Made by a program: the position numbers and the translations under genes | From: Microcoleus vaginatus HSN003 | Lineage (GTDB): Bacteria > Cyanobacteriota > Cyanobacteriia > Cyanobacteriales > Microcoleaceae | Assembly: GCF_022701255.1 (NCBI RefSeq) | Contig: NZ_CP031705.1 | Location: 1,240,001 to 1,304,000, forward strand | DNA: 64,000 nucleotides | Direction: 5' to 3' | Shown: positions 51,561 through 63,422 of the stretch, piece after piece | Layout: each line of letters opens with the position of its first letter | Numbering within the stretch: the first letter of the stretch is position 1 | Notes under the pieces: model-generated | The model's input: the letters and a program-made list of their open reading frames with translations, nothing else | Told to the model about the DNA's origin: nothing | The model's database searches: none

Positions 51561-52346
51561 CTAATTATTAGAAGGTGAATCTTCAGCCGGATCGGAACCT
51601 TTCAATTTCGGTTCCCGATTCCGTTCTCGCTCCTCTTGAGAATTGAGAGAACGCCTGTTCAAACTATCTACACCATAAGAAGAATTGCTGTATTCTGCAC
51701 CGGGCAATCGACCCTTAGCATTAGCTGCAGGCCAGTATTGCCTGTAAAGCAATTCCAGTTCATTTCCAGCTTTGCGAAATATTTTTGCCTGATTGAACAA
51801 AAAAGCTTGAAATATCCGATAAAACACCAAGGTAAAAATTGCTACTACCATCCCAGTAGCAGTCGTGATCAGCGCCTCGCTAATCCCCAAAGTTACGCCA
51901 GTTGTTGCCGCCGTGCCGATGTCGCCCAGACGGATAGAACTGAGCGAGTTAATCAAGCCCAAAACTGTTCCCAGCAAGCCCAGCAAAGGTGCCAGAGCGA
52001 TCGTAGCTTCTAAGATTTTGTCACCGCGACGCATTGAAGCCAACTCTTCATCGGCTGCCGCTTCTAGTGCGAGTCGAAATAAATCTGGTTCGGGATTGTA
52101 GAGCCGCAGGGGTGCAGAAAGAAATCGCCCGATCGGCTGTCGGTTAGCTTGTCTGGCCATCTCGTTAGCCGCCCCCCAATCGCTGCGAGCCGCTTCTAGA
52201 ATGCGGCTAACTATCTGCTTTTCTTTGCTCAGGAGGCTTGCCCAAAACCACAAGCGCTCGATAATTGTACTCAAAGATAAAATGGATAACACCAACAGGG
52301 GCCACATGGCGGGGCCGCCTTTTTGAAACAGTTCTTGAATATTCAC
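51561..52346 (-). CDS. MotA/TolQ/ExbB proton channel family protein
   Basis: A 261-residue protein with three TM segments: [20 protein letters not shown], then [22 protein letters not shown] and [20 protein letters not shown]. The conserved GLLGTVLGL and [12 protein letters not shown] are the TolQ/ExbB pore helices. A polar C-terminal tail (about 225-261) is rich in Arg, Glu and Ser. It is the stator partner of the ExbD-like protein encoded 15 bases downstream. No tonB is visible in the window. Confidence 0.9.
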   Translation of the reverse strand: MNIQELFQKGGPAMWPLLVLSILSLSTIIERLWFWASLLSKEKQIVSRILEAARSDWGAANEMARQANRQPIGRFLSAPLRLYNPEPDLFRLALEAAADEELASMRRGDKILEATIALAPLLGLLGTVLGLINSLSSIRLGDIGTAATTGVTLGISEALITTATGMVVAIFTLVFYRIFQAFLFNQAKIFRKAGNELELLYRQYWPAANAKGRLPGAEYSNSSYGVDSLNRRSLNSQEERERNREPKLKGSDPAEDSPSNN

Positions 52347-52481
52347 AATATTTTTGCTCCTGCAGTACCCGCTAACTTTTGCTTCTGTTCTACTTTTTTT
52401 AACAAATCTAAGGCCATTTAATTTTAGCTATTAATGTACTGTCTTCCGGGGCCGATCGACCGATCGCGATCGACTCTTTCC

Positions 52482-53735
52482 TCAAACCTCTTCTAAGTCG
52501 TCTTGACACCTATCTTGCAGGGACTGGTGTTGAAGGCGGCGGGAAGAGCGGCGATACTTTTTAGTTTGCAACTTCGGTTCGTATTGCTGCGTACCATCCG
52601 ACTTAGTTTGCTGCTTCAAACTCGCCTCAGCACTACTAGAGTTTTGCTCTTGTTGCTGGCGGACGATCGCCTCTTCGAGAAACTGCAAGTAATACTCATA
52701 GCGCTCCCAATCGCCCCGCACGACACAGTTAGGCTCACTTCGGTGCGAACAGTCGCTAAACTGGCAGCTACCCAAAGCCAGCCTCTGGCGCGCTTCTGGG
52801 AAATATTCAGCTAACTCGGACGGATCGCATTCTAGAGCTGGTTGATTGAACCCCGGAGTATCTGCCAATAGTCCGCCGCCGGGGAGTTCAAATAATTCTA
52901 CGTGGCGAGTCGTGTGGCGCCCGCGGCCGAGTTTGCCGGAAACAGCGTTCACTCGCAGATTCAAGGCCGGAATCAGTTGGTTGATCAAGCTGGACTTGCC
53001 GACCCCAGAAGGGCCGCAAATTATCGTTATTTTCCCTTGGATGTGACCCTGAAGCAAGTTCGGCAACGGACTTTGTACAGGATTTAACGGATGTAATGGA
53101 TAGACCGAATTTGCCAGCAGGGGTTTATCCTCAGAAGGCAAGAGAGAACTATCTATTTTGTCGGATAAAGGTTGGGAAGCTACTTTCTCGACAGAAACTT
53201 TATTTTGAAAATTAGCCGCAGCTTCCTGGACTCCTAAGCCGCTACGGACGCTAATAAACATTGGTTCGTAGCCCCAGCCTGAAAGCCGATCGCGCCATTG
53301 TTCCAACTCCTGGGGCGTGACCAAATCGCATTTGTTCAGGCACAAACTCACCTCTAAACCTGTAGATTCGGCCTTGACTAAAAACCGAGTTAATGATGCG
53401 GGATCTAAGTCTGGTTCAGCAAGGGCAAAAACGAGGAGAATGCGATCGGCATTAGCTACAGGCGGGCGGTTGAGTTCTGTTTGGCGCGGGAAGACTTCAG
53501 AAATTGCTCCCCGGCGGTCAGTCCAGTCCGGTTCGTCTACCACCACGCGATCGCCCACCATCACCTGTTGACCAATTTTTTTCAGCCGAGTGCGGCGAGT
53601 GCACAGGAGAATTGGAGAATCAGCAAGGGGGGCATTTTTCCCGTCAATGGAGACTGCAGGATCTAACCTCACTTGGTAGAAGTTAGCCTGAACAGCAATT
53701 ACAGTACCCACGATCGAGGGTGAATTCAGGCTCAT
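52482..53735 (-). CDS. rsgA: Ribosome small-subunit-dependent GTPase A
   Basis: A 417-residue circularly permuted GTPase helping late 30S maturation. Seen in order: N-terminal OB fold (VIAVQANFYQVRLD), G4 NKCDLV, G5-like ISVRSGLG, G1 GPSGVGKSSLIN, DTPGF (G3), and the C-terminal zinc finger (CQFSDCSHRSEPNCVV). Compared with E. coli RsgA it has a longer linker between G5 and G1 and a polar C-terminal tail. The start codon overlaps the tusA-like stop by four bases (ATGA), so translation is coupled. It is the last gene of the grpE-dnaK-dnaJ cluster. Confidence 0.95.
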   Translation of the reverse strand: MSLNSPSIVGTVIAVQANFYQVRLDPAVSIDGKNAPLADSPILLCTRRTRLKKIGQQVMVGDRVVVDEPDWTDRRGAISEVFPRQTELNRPPVANADRILLVFALAEPDLDPASLTRFLVKAESTGLEVSLCLNKCDLVTPQELEQWRDRLSGWGYEPMFISVRSGLGVQEAAANFQNKVSVEKVASQPLSDKIDSSLLPSEDKPLLANSVYPLHPLNPVQSPLPNLLQGHIQGKITIICGPSGVGKSSLINQLIPALNLRVNAVSGKLGRGRHTTRHVELFELPGGGLLADTPGFNQPALECDPSELAEYFPEARQRLALGSCQFSDCSHRSEPNCVVRGDWERYEYYLQFLEEAIVRQQQEQNSSSAEASLKQQTKSDGTQQYEPKLQTKKYRRSSRRLQHQSLQDRCQDDLEEV

Positions 53736-54022
53736 CCTGCTTCCTTGTGTTCGGGGCGCTGCACTTTCATCGCAAAAAATCCAGAATCTGGCTCATCTGC
53801 GACAAATTGGGTTTCGAGAATGTGATAGCCTTCCATTTTGAGACTATCAGGTACTTGTTCGATCGGCTCCCCAGCGTCCAGCCACACCTCCAAAACTGCT
53901 CCCGGGGCCATTTGCTCCAAGCGCAGTTTAGTGCGGACAAAATTCAGAGGACATGGAGTACCCCGCAGATCAATTTTGGCATCTGGGGATTTGGGATTTT
54001 CAATTTTCGATGTTGAAGTCAT
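53732..54022 (-). CDS. TusA/SirA-family sulfur carrier protein
   Basis: A 96-residue protein with the CPxP-type motif of the family as DLRGTPCPLNFVRTKLRLEQM (Cys24, Pro25, then Leu in place of the usual second residue). The alternating beta-alpha core and a C-terminal beta strand (GFFAMKVQRPE) follow. Family members pass sulfur as a persulfide on the Cys or act as regulators. The ATG ending at 54022 is chosen because the upstream frame (to 54070) runs into the repeat array. The gene overlaps rsgA by ATGA. The same dnaJ-tusA-like-rsgA order is, as I recall, conserved in other cyanobacteria. Confidence 0.85.
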   Translation of the reverse strand: MTSTSKIENPKSPDAKIDLRGTPCPLNFVRTKLRLEQMAPGAVLEVWLDAGEPIEQVPDSLKMEGYHILETQFVADEPDSGFFAMKVQRPEHKEAG

Positions 54023-54100
54023 AATGATTTTTGCAATCTCCAATCCTGAAAGCCTTAGTTTTTTAAACAAGTTGTCTGGAAACTGGAGAATCTAAAATTT

Positions 54101-55529
<1,429 letters not shown>

Positions 55530-55580
55530 TCAAAAATTCTCATTGTTAATTTTTAACTTTTAACTTTTAGCTTTTCAGTT

Positions 55581-57758
55581 TTAAAGGAAAGGATTCATAT
55601 CATCAACTTCTGGTTCGGGAACCTTCTGTTTTTGTTTTGACGGTGGATTTGACGGTGGACTTGACTGTGGATTTGACTGTCGTTTTGACTGTCGTTCCGG
55701 CTTTGGTTCCGGCTTTGGTTCCGGCTTTGGTTCCGGCTTTGGTTCCGGCTTTGATGCCGCCTTTGATTCCGGCTTTGGTTCCGGCTTTGGTTCCGGCTTT
55801 GGTTCCGGCGGAGCTTGGGGCGCCACCAGCAGCTCTTCTTCCAGCACAATACTGTCGTCGTCCGCTTTAACCTCTTCTGGTTCTGATGATTCTACTTCTG
55901 ACATCATCTCGCTTTCACCAACAGATCCTGACGGGGCTACCCCGCTGCGGGCTTGGTCGTAGACTGCTGTCCCCAGCGAGTATAGCAGTTGCTTGAAAGA
56001 TTCGATTGCGGGCGTGAGTTCCTCGACTGTGATGTCGGGGTTAGTCATCGCTGCCCGCAAGGCTGCTGCGGCTGTTTCCGCTTCGGCCTTGAGGTCGTCG
56101 CTCAGCAGTTGCGCGTTGGTTTTTAAAGTTACACCACAATTATAGACGAGGGAGTCAGCTTGATTTTTGAGTTCGACGAGTAGAGCGCGCTTGATGTCTT
56201 CGTCGGCGTAAAGTTCGGCTTCTTGTCGCATCCGCTCGACTTCGGTTTCGCTCAATCCCCCTGTATTGGAAATTTGGATGCTTTGTTCTTTTCCGGTTCC
56301 CTTGTCTTCAGCAGCCACTTTGAGAATGCCATTGGCATCGATTTCAAAGGTAACTTCGATTTGAGGTACGCCACGGGGGGCTGGGGGAATGCCTTTGAGC
56401 AGGAACTTGCCGAGACTTTTATTGTCTTTAACCAATGCCCGCTCGCCTTGGAGCACGTGAATTTCTACCGAGGTTTGCCCGTCTGCCGCCGTGCTGTACA
56501 TTTGCGATCGGCTGGTGGGAATAGTTGTATTGCGCTCGATTACTTTGGTGAACACCCCGCCCAAGGTTTCGAGTCCCAGTGAGAGCGGCGTCACATCGAG
56601 CAGCAGCAAGTCTTTGACTTCACCACCCAACACCCCGGCTTGAATTGCCGCGCCTACCGCTACAGCTTCGTCGGGATTGACGGATTTATCAGGAGAAACG
56701 CCCCCAAAATACTTGCTAATTGCCTTTTGAACTGCCGGAATCCGGGTTGAGCCTCCCACTAAAATAATTCTGTCTATGTCTTTGGGGGTCAAACTTGCGT
56801 CTTTGAGGGCTTGAGTCACCGGATCGATCGTCGCTTGCACCAAATGAGCCACCAGTTTTTCAAACTGAGCTTTGGATAGTTCCATTTCCAAATGCTTGGG
56901 CCCTTTCTCGTCAGAAGAGATGAAGGGCAGATTGATTGAGGTGGATTCCCGGTTGGAGAGTTCGATTTTCGCTTTTTCCGCCGCTTCTCGGAGGCGCTGC
57001 AAGGCCATTTTGTCTTGTGAGAGGTCACTGCCTTCTTGAGTCCGGAAAGCTTCTACCAGCCACTGGACTATGCAGTCGTCAAAGTCATCTCCTCCGAGAT
57101 GGTTGTTACCGGAGGTAGCGTTGACTTCAAAAATTCCGTCTCCCAGTTGCAGGATAGAAACGTCGAAAGTACCGCCACCCAGGTCAAAGACCAAGATTTT
57201 CTGTTCTATATTTTGCTTGTCCAGCCCGTAGGAAAGGGCTGCAGCCGTCGGTTCGTTGACGATCCGCAGGACTTCTAGGCCCGCGATCGTACCAGCGTCT
57301 TTAGTAGCTTGCCGCTGGGCGTCTGTGAAGTAGGCTGGCACTGTAATCACGGCTTGGGTAACAGTTTGTCCCAAATAAGCTTCAGCATCTTGCTTGAGCT
57401 TTTGGAGTACCATTGCCGAGATTTCCTGGGGAGTGTGAACCTTGTTCCGAATTTGGACGTTAACGGTGTCGTCTTTGCCTTTTATGCAGGTATAGGGAGT
57501 TCGGGATCGTTCTTCTTCCGTGTCGTCCCACCGCCGTCCGATAAATCGTTTGATGCTGTAGACAGTATTTACAGCATTAGTTACAGCTTGCCGCTTGGCT
57601 AGTTGACCTACTAAGCGATCGCCCGCCTTGCCAAATCCTACTATACTCGGAGTTGTGCGCCCGCCCTCGGAATTGGCGATCACGACGGGTTTACCGCCCT
57701 CTAACACAGCTACGCAACTGTTAGTCGTGCCTAAGTCAATTCCAATAATTTTTCCCAT
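55581..57758 (-). CDS. dnaK: Chaperone protein DnaK (Hsp70) with extended Lys/Pro/Glu tail
   Basis: A 725-residue Hsp70. The ATPase domain opens with [18 protein letters not shown] and has [13 protein letters not shown] and [15 protein letters not shown]. The substrate-binding domain includes [23 protein letters not shown] and the lid follows. After about residue 620 the tail is unusual: an acidic stretch, then many KPEP units, [12 protein letters not shown] and a short acidic end (VDDMNPFL). It is about 80-90 residues longer than typical DnaK, and the usual EEVD-like or EDDVIDAEF-type end is replaced. The tail is coded by a 12-base tandem repeat (about 55693-55810). It sits between grpE and dnaJ. 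Confidence 0.95.
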   Translation of the reverse strand: MGKIIGIDLGTTNSCVAVLEGGKPVVIANSEGGRTTPSIVGFGKAGDRLVGQLAKRQAVTNAVNTVYSIKRFIGRRWDDTEEERSRTPYTCIKGKDDTVNVQIRNKVHTPQEISAMVLQKLKQDAEAYLGQTVTQAVITVPAYFTDAQRQATKDAGTIAGLEVLRIVNEPTAAALSYGLDKQNIEQKILVFDLGGGTFDVSILQLGDGIFEVNATSGNNHLGGDDFDDCIVQWLVEAFRTQEGSDLSQDKMALQRLREAAEKAKIELSNRESTSINLPFISSDEKGPKHLEMELSKAQFEKLVAHLVQATIDPVTQALKDASLTPKDIDRIILVGGSTRIPAVQKAISKYFGGVSPDKSVNPDEAVAVGAAIQAGVLGGEVKDLLLLDVTPLSLGLETLGGVFTKVIERNTTIPTSRSQMYSTAADGQTSVEIHVLQGERALVKDNKSLGKFLLKGIPPAPRGVPQIEVTFEIDANGILKVAAEDKGTGKEQSIQISNTGGLSETEVERMRQEAELYADEDIKRALLVELKNQADSLVYNCGVTLKTNAQLLSDDLKAEAETAAAALRAAMTNPDITVEELTPAIESFKQLLYSLGTAVYDQARSGVAPSGSVGESEMMSEVESSEPEEVKADDDSIVLEEELLVAPQAPPEPKPEPKPEPKPESKAASKPEPKPEPKPEPKPEPKPERQSKRQSNPQSSPPSNPPSKQKQKVPEPEVDDMNPFL
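55693..55810 (-). repeat. 12-bp tandem repeat coding for KPEP units of DnaK
   Basis: GGTTCCGGCTTT (plus strand) is repeated head to tail with few changes, interrupted by a degenerate stretch (GATGCCGCC) in the middle. It stays in frame and gives (K/x)PEP tetrapeptides. Such arrays change length easily by slippage. Confidence 0.85.
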
Positions 57759-57990
57759 AGCGCCTCATAAAACTTTGTGGGATGTTTGGAAATCTCCAAC
57801 TACAGGTTGGGAGATGAAAAACGACTCAGCTTGTTTAAACAAGCATTCCCAGACTAGATTTGTAGGAAATAAACTTGATGTCCTAAAGCAATATCAAAGA
57901 CTGGTAAAAACATTTTTCAGAATTTTTGGATCAAGCGCTGACCTGCTTTTAGTCATCTTTAATTAATTTGGTGAGTCTGCCACCTTGGAA

Positions 57991-58011
57991 CCCCCGAATT
58001 CTATTCGGGGG
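57991..58011 (-). terminator. Hairpin between grpE and dnaK
   Basis: CCCCCGAAT at 57991-57999 and ATTCGGGGG at 58003-58011 form a perfect 9-bp stem with a 3-base loop, just after the grpE stop. No T run follows on the minus strand, so it could be a partial terminator or a processing site that sets the GrpE:DnaK ratio. The 290-base gap otherwise shows a GCTTGTTTAAACAAGC palindrome at about 57829-57844. Confidence 0.5.
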
Positions 58012-58048
58012 TCAGTGACTTTGAGGAATGCAGTAGCTTGTATCCCGA

Positions 58049-58843
58049 TTAACCTTCTGAACTATCGGGATTTTCATCTGAGGCTACCACAGATAGCCCA
58101 GCCGCTGCAACTTTCACTTTGGCGTGCCGCAAGACGCGCTCGCCCAGAATGTAGCCGCGTTCTAGTTCTTGGATAATTGTTCCTTCCTCGTGTTCGTCCG
58201 TTGGCTCACTCAGCAGAGCTTCGTGGAGGTTGGGGTCAAACTGTTCGCCTTCGGGGCGCATCGGAGAAACCCCGATTTGCTTGAGGCCGTCTACCATTTG
58301 CTTGTAAACGCTTTGGTAGCTTTTGTGAATGTTCATTTCGCCATCGGTTTGCGGCTTGATGTGCGATCGAGCGCGCTCGAAATTGTCAATTACCGGCAAC
58401 AGGGGTTTGATCGTGAGACACCTTGCCTGTAAATCTAGCTCTTCTTTTTCCTTTTGGGTACGCCTGCGGAAGTTTTCAAAATCTGCTGCTAAGCGGAGAT
58501 TTTGATTTTTCAGTTCTTCTAGTTGAGCGGATGCGGCTTGCAACTGAGTTTTTAAAGCCTCTTTTTCCTCGGTTACCTGCGCCAGTTCCTTCTTCCAAGG
58601 CTCCGCCGCGTCTGCAGTCGGACTGTTGGTTGAACTGCCGGTGACGGTAGGCCCCGATGCGTTTGCTGGGGTGCGATCGCCCTGAGCACTTTGATAAGCT
58701 CGAGCAAGTTCGAGCTCCCAATCCGCCGATCCGTTCGAGTTTCCTGATGCCGCCGGATTTTCGCTTCCCATTGGCGAACCCTCTGAGGTGGTTTCCCCAG
58801 TTGAGCTAGGATCTTGATCTTGCTGTTTTTCCTCGTCAATCAT
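58049..58843 (-). CDS. grpE: Nucleotide exchange factor GrpE
   Basis: A 264-residue GrpE. A long disordered Gln/Ser/Gly/Thr-rich N-terminus (about 1-85) precedes the long dimerisation helix (EEKEALKTQLQAASAQLEELKNQN, NLRLAADFENFRRRTQKEKEEL). The four-helix bundle and beta-wing (LPVIDNFERARSHI, GVSPMRPEGEQFDPNLHEAL, GTIIQELERGYILGERVLRHAKVKVA) follow. It releases ADP from DnaK. The ATG ending at 58843 (MIDEEKQQ) is preferred to one nine codons upstream. It heads the minus-strand chaperone cluster. Confidence 0.93.
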   Translation of the reverse strand: MIDEEKQQDQDPSSTGETTSEGSPMGSENPAASGNSNGSADWELELARAYQSAQGDRTPANASGPTVTGSSTNSPTADAAEPWKKELAQVTEEKEALKTQLQAASAQLEELKNQNLRLAADFENFRRRTQKEKEELDLQARCLTIKPLLPVIDNFERARSHIKPQTDGEMNIHKSYQSVYKQMVDGLKQIGVSPMRPEGEQFDPNLHEALLSEPTDEHEEGTIIQELERGYILGERVLRHAKVKVAAAGLSVVASDENPDSSEG

Positions 58844-58870
58844 AAAAGCTGCGCGACAGAACCCTATCAA

Positions 58871-60148
58871 TTCTAGCAGATGCAGTTAACGCGGTAAATC
58901 TAGAGGACTCGAATTTACTGTGTATGGCACAATGTGAAAAGAGGAAATGTTGCCTGCTCTGGATACATTGCTCAAAGCTTTCCATAAAATATTCAAAGAG
59001 CCGCTGAGATATTTAGGTATAATATTGCCGCAATGGGGGCAACCCAACGTTTGTTGGTTCCTCATTTTTAATTAACGCGATCGCCTTGACAACACTTTTT
59101 CTAAGTTTATTTTTCTATTAAGTCTACTACAAAAAAATTCCCACTTAGGAGGCTGGATATTTCTAGGTTTGCTTAAAACGATAGGGGCTTAATTTTATCA
59201 TCGGTCAGGCTGTTTTAGTCGCAAGCTGACGCTGGCTTTTTTTACCCTTTGGTGAGTTTCCCAAGTGGGGAGAAAGAGGAATTTGTATTGATTGACTAAG
59301 TAGTGATATGTGTGCTTGTGTAACTCAAGCACTAGGTTTTTAATCTTGATGCAAATTGGGGCTGTGGTTTGGCTGATTCGATAACGCCGAAGTTGCTTGA
59401 AGTCTCGAATTTTTGCCCGTTACAATGATAGAAATTAGTGGGTATCGCGGAGGTGCTCATCTGTAGATTAGATTGAGATCTAATTTGCTTCTTTCAAACC
59501 TTTCTGAACCATTAAGCTTAGGTGACAAAGGTTCAGACACCAAAGTATAATCAAAGTAATATTTACTGATCGAAAACTAGAGTTGCTCAAAATTTGCCGT
59601 GGGGACTGATGCAGCCGACGACCGGGCGGTGACCGATCGCAGATAATTAATCAAAATATATTTCAAAAGGGCGATCGAAGCTTTCGTAAAAGCTATCATC
59701 ACAGAACAGAGTTCATCTTTAATTGAGTAGAGCTAACCGCGCCACCACGGGCGCTGTAATTTGACCAAACAATTTGGGAAAATATAACAGCGTGGGAAGG
59801 CCACCCACCCTGCCCCGCTTTTATCTCCCGGTACGGGGAATCCCCAAATGATGTGCCCTGACGCTATAACGAGAGTATAACGAGAGTATCCCGCGAGTTA
59901 ATCAGGTAAGTAAGCAACTTAGCACTCAACGAACAAGATTTGATGGCAAGAATCGGCAAACCCCTCCAACGTCTCGTCAATTTGTGGACGAAGCTTAGAG
60001 GTGACTGCGAGTTTACACTTGAGAGATAGGGATTGAGCAACAACATGATAGCTGATCCATAAGCAAAGAATACGGGGGTTAAAACCCCGCGTTGGTTTTC
60101 CTCTCAGCACTCTTTGTGACTGAGTTTCCCACCTATTGAGTGTTTTTT
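58871..60148. other. Long intergenic region between divergent grpE and pilB
   Basis: About 1.28 kb with no credible gene. Noted: a CCAACGTTTGTTGG hairpin near 59042, a GGGGGTTAAAACCCCG hairpin near 60073, a lone TTAGCACTC at 59919-59927 (half of a CIRCE element, without its partner), and HIP1-related GCGATCGCC words. It must hold the promoters of the chaperone cluster and of the pil genes; no riboswitch or sRNA could be recognised. Confidence 0.45.
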
Positions 60149-62155
60149 ATGACTAGCACATCCCCGCTTCGCTCCACATCCATAGTTTCTGTGAGCCAAT
60201 TTCCTCCGGCTCTCACCAAGATGATTCTGTCGGGTTACGTCAACGGCGAGCAAGTGAAGCAAGCTCAAATTGAAAGCCAGAAGTCGGGCAAGCGTTTGAC
60301 GGAGGTATTAGAAGCACTTACCGGGCAGCCGTTACCCCCAGAATTGCTGCGACTTTACAAGAAGCAGCAGATGTTTGAACGGAAGATAGTCTACGGGGTT
60401 GAAGCATTTGACCCGGAGATGAGCGAAATGTCTAACGAGCAACTCGGAGTTATGCTCGACGCATTGAAGATTTCGATCGACATTTGTCACCAAGGTCGGT
60501 TTTTACCCGTAGCGAAGACTGAAACTGAGCCGGCGGCCGTTTTAGTAGCCATGGTAGATCCCGACAACCTCAATGCCATAGAAGATTTGCGGCGGATTTT
60601 ACAGCCTCACGGCTTGGCTTTGCAGCGACGGGTGATTACGCCAGACGACTATCAGGACATAACTTCTGCCTATCAAGAGGACCAAGTTAAGGTAGCAGCC
60701 AAAATGGCAGCAGCCGAAAAGCAGAGAAAGATGGATTTAGGGGAGGGAGATTTTGGCGAACTCTCGCTAGAAGAGGAGAGTGCCGACCAAGAAGACCTAG
60801 CTAACACCTTGGACGATGCTGAGGCCGCTCCGGTAATTAAGGCGGTCAATATCATTTTGGCTAAAGCTCTGTCGGAAAAGGTGTCTGACATCCACGTAGA
60901 ACCTCAAGAAGAGTTCATGCGGATTCGGATGCGGAAAGACGGGGTGCTGCAAGAGTATTTCCGGTTTCCCAAGCAGGTAGTCGCATCGATTACCGCTCGT
61001 TTCAAGATTATTGCCAACCTGGATATTGCCGAACGCCGACAAGCTCAAGACGGCCGCATCCGCCGGGTATTTGAGGGACGCACGGTCGATTTCCGGGTGA
61101 ACAGCTTACCTTCGCGGTACGGCGAAAAAATCGTGCTGCGGATTTTGGACAGTTCCAGCACTCAGTTGGGCTTGGGTTTGTTAATCTCCGACCAGGAAAC
61201 TCTGGCTTTAGTCCGAGAGAGTGCTAGCCGTCCGTTCGGACTGATTTTGGTGACGGGGCCGACGGGTTCGGGCAAGTCAACTACTCTCTACTCGATTCTG
61301 GCGGAACGGAACGATCCGGGGGTTAATATCAGTACGGCGGAAGACCCGATCGAATATGCTTTGCCAGGAATTACCCAATGTCAAGTAATTCGGGAAAAAG
61401 ACTTGACTTTTTCCAACATTCTGCGGGCATTTTTGCGACAAGACCCTGACGTGATGCTGGTGGGGGAAACGCGGGACAAGGAAACGGCAAAAACGGCTTT
61501 GGAAGCTGCTTTGACGGGACACTTGGTGCTGACTACGCTGCACACGAACGACGCGGCCGGGGCGGTCGCGCGTTTGGCCGAAATGGGCGTAGAACCGTTC
61601 ATGGTTTCGGCCGCTCTGTTGGGTGTGTTGGCTCAGCGTCTGATGCGGCGCGTTTGCGACAAATGCTGCATTCCTTACCAGCCTACTGCCGCAGAACTCG
61701 GCAAGTACGGTCTGTCGGCTTCTCAAGAAATTGATCTAACTGTTTACAAAGCCAACACTGTACCGGTGGAGGAAAGGAAGGAACTGGCAGAACGCGAGCA
61801 ACTTTGTACCAAGTGCGGCGGCCTAGGCTACAAAGGACGGGTAGGGGTTTACGAGTTCCTGAAAAATACTGAGCGGCTTCAAACTCTGATCACTCAAGGC
61901 GCTCCTACAGAGCAAATTAAGGAAGCAGCAGTAGAAGAAGGGATGAAAACGTTGTTGGCTTACAGCTTGCAGTTAGTGCGGGAAGGCGCGACTACTTTTG
62001 AAGAAGTCGAGCGGGTGACGTTTACTGACTCGGGCCTGGAGGCTGAACTGAAAGCCAAACGCAAGCAGGGACTTACCTGCAAAAGTTGTCGGGCGGAATT
62101 GAAGCCGGAGATGCTGGATTGTCCGTACTGCTTGACACCACGCTTTTTGGATTGA
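60149..62155 (+). CDS. pilB: Type IV pilus assembly ATPase PilB
   Basis: A 668-residue GspE/PilB motor ATPase driving pilus extension. An N-terminal GspE-N domain precedes the ATPase core with Walker A GPTGSGKST (about 370), Walker B/Asp box DPDVMLVGETRDKET (about 432), the His box (TGHLVLTTLHTNDA) and a tetracysteine zinc motif (CDKCCIP about 502, CTKCGGLGYKGRVGVYEF about 552). After the ATPase a second Cys4 ribbon (CKSCRAEL, CPYCLTPRF, about 643-660) follows. From published work on Synechocystis PilB1, the C-terminal region binds Hfq. The ATG at 60149 (MTSTSPL) is chosen. Confidence 0.96.
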   Translation: MTSTSPLRSTSIVSVSQFPPALTKMILSGYVNGEQVKQAQIESQKSGKRLTEVLEALTGQPLPPELLRLYKKQQMFERKIVYGVEAFDPEMSEMSNEQLGVMLDALKISIDICHQGRFLPVAKTETEPAAVLVAMVDPDNLNAIEDLRRILQPHGLALQRRVITPDDYQDITSAYQEDQVKVAAKMAAAEKQRKMDLGEGDFGELSLEEESADQEDLANTLDDAEAAPVIKAVNIILAKALSEKVSDIHVEPQEEFMRIRMRKDGVLQEYFRFPKQVVASITARFKIIANLDIAERRQAQDGRIRRVFEGRTVDFRVNSLPSRYGEKIVLRILDSSSTQLGLGLLISDQETLALVRESASRPFGLILVTGPTGSGKSTTLYSILAERNDPGVNISTAEDPIEYALPGITQCQVIREKDLTFSNILRAFLRQDPDVMLVGETRDKETAKTALEAALTGHLVLTTLHTNDAAGAVARLAEMGVEPFMVSAALLGVLAQRLMRRVCDKCCIPYQPTAAELGKYGLSASQEIDLTVYKANTVPVEERKELAEREQLCTKCGGLGYKGRVGVYEFLKNTERLQTLITQGAPTEQIKEAAVEEGMKTLLAYSLQLVREGATTFEEVERVTFTDSGLEAELKAKRKQGLTCKSCRAELKPEMLDCPYCLTPRFLD

Positions 62156-62230
62156 TTCAGCAGTTAACTGTTGACTGTTAACTGAGCTAGATTGGTCAAT
62201 AACTATCAATTTGATCGAGGAGAGGTATCT

Positions 62231-63328
62231 ATGGGTCTGATGATTGAAGACGTACTGGAGTCCCTGGTAGAGCAAGGGGGTTCGGACATACACATCCAAG
62301 CGGGCGCGCCTATATTCTTCCGAGTCAGCGGTAAACTAACTCCTCAGACGCAATACGGCGACATTCTGTCTGCTGAGGAAGTGCAAATCCTAATTTTCCA
62401 AATGCTCAACAATATGCAGCGCAAGCAGTTGGAAATGGAGTGGGAACTCGACTGCGCTTATGGTGTTCGGGGATTGGCTCGGTTCCGCGTTAATGTCTAC
62501 CGGGAGCGGGGTGCTTGGGCTGCTTGTATGCGGGCTCTGGCTTCTAAGATTCCTAACGCAGATGCTTTAGGCGTGCCGCAGATTTTGCGGGATCTGACGG
62601 AAAGACCAAGGGGTATGCTGTTGGTGACGGGACAAACAGGTTCCGGGAAAACTACTACGATGGCGGCTTTGTTGGATCTGGTCAACCGGACGCGGGCGGA
62701 ACACATTCTAACAGTTGAAGATCCGATCGAATACGTGTTTCCTAATATCAAGAGTTTGTTTCACCAGCGCCAAAAGGGCGAAGATACTAAGAGCTTTGCT
62801 AATGCGCTGAGAGCAGCTTTGCGCGAAGATCCTGATGTGATTCTGGTGGGGGAAATGCGGGACTTGGAAACGATCGGTCTGGCAATTTCGGCTGCAGAAA
62901 CGGGTCACATGGTGATGGGAACGCTGCACACTAATTCGGCGGCTGCAACGATCGATCGGATTTTGGACGTGTTCCCGCCAATTCAACAACCCCAAGTTCG
63001 CGCCCAAGTGTCTAACTCTTTGGTGGGAATTTGCAGCCAAAATTTGGTAGTGAAAGTTGGGGGCGGCCGCTGCTGCGCTATGGAAATCATGGTAAATACT
63101 CCAGCTATGGCTAACTTGATCCGGGAGGGCAAAACTCCGATGATTTACTCCCAAATCCAAATGGGGGCGAAATTGGGCATGAGGACGATGGAAATGGCTC
63201 TCGCTGAACTTTACAAGAGCGGTAAAGTCACTTGGGAAGCGGCAATGAGCAAGGCTTCTAAGGCTGACGAACTCGAACGCTTGATCGGCCCAGCACCTGT
63301 TGGTGGCGCCAAGGTAGGAGCTCATTAA
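62231..63328 (+). CDS. pilT: Type IV pilus retraction ATPase PilT
   Basis: A 365-residue hexameric ATPase powering pilus retraction and twitching. It has the PAS-like N-terminal domain (SDIHIQAGAPIFFRVSGKL), Walker A GQTGSGKTT (about 134), the Asp box (LREDPDVILVGEMRD), the His box (TGHMVMGTLHTNSA) and the C-terminal AMEIMVNTPAMANLIREGK. ATG at 62231 with GGAGAGG upstream is chosen over an upstream in-frame start at 62192. It follows pilB by 75 bases, in the usual pilB-pilT-pilC order. Confidence 0.96.
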   Translation: MGLMIEDVLESLVEQGGSDIHIQAGAPIFFRVSGKLTPQTQYGDILSAEEVQILIFQMLNNMQRKQLEMEWELDCAYGVRGLARFRVNVYRERGAWAACMRALASKIPNADALGVPQILRDLTERPRGMLLVTGQTGSGKTTTMAALLDLVNRTRAEHILTVEDPIEYVFPNIKSLFHQRQKGEDTKSFANALRAALREDPDVILVGEMRDLETIGLAISAAETGHMVMGTLHTNSAAATIDRILDVFPPIQQPQVRAQVSNSLVGICSQNLVVKVGGGRCCAMEIMVNTPAMANLIREGKTPMIYSQIQMGAKLGMRTMEMALAELYKSGKVTWEAAMSKASKADELERLIGPAPVGGAKVGAH

Positions 63329-63422
63329 TTCAGTCAGCAGTCATTAGTCCGGAGTCTGCCAACTGCATTAATGACTGATGATTGATGAGTCATAACATTT
63401 AATAAATTTTCAGAGGTGAGCT

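Noticed and set aside
55637-55870. Plus-strand frame of [11 protein letters not shown] repeats opposite the dnaK tail
   Set aside because: It is the complement of the KPEP-coding 12-base repeat; no start context or family.
59919-59927. TTAGCACTC, half of a CIRCE heat-shock operator
   Set aside because: The inverse half GAGTGCTAA is absent at the required nine-base spacing, and it is about 1.1 kb from grpE.
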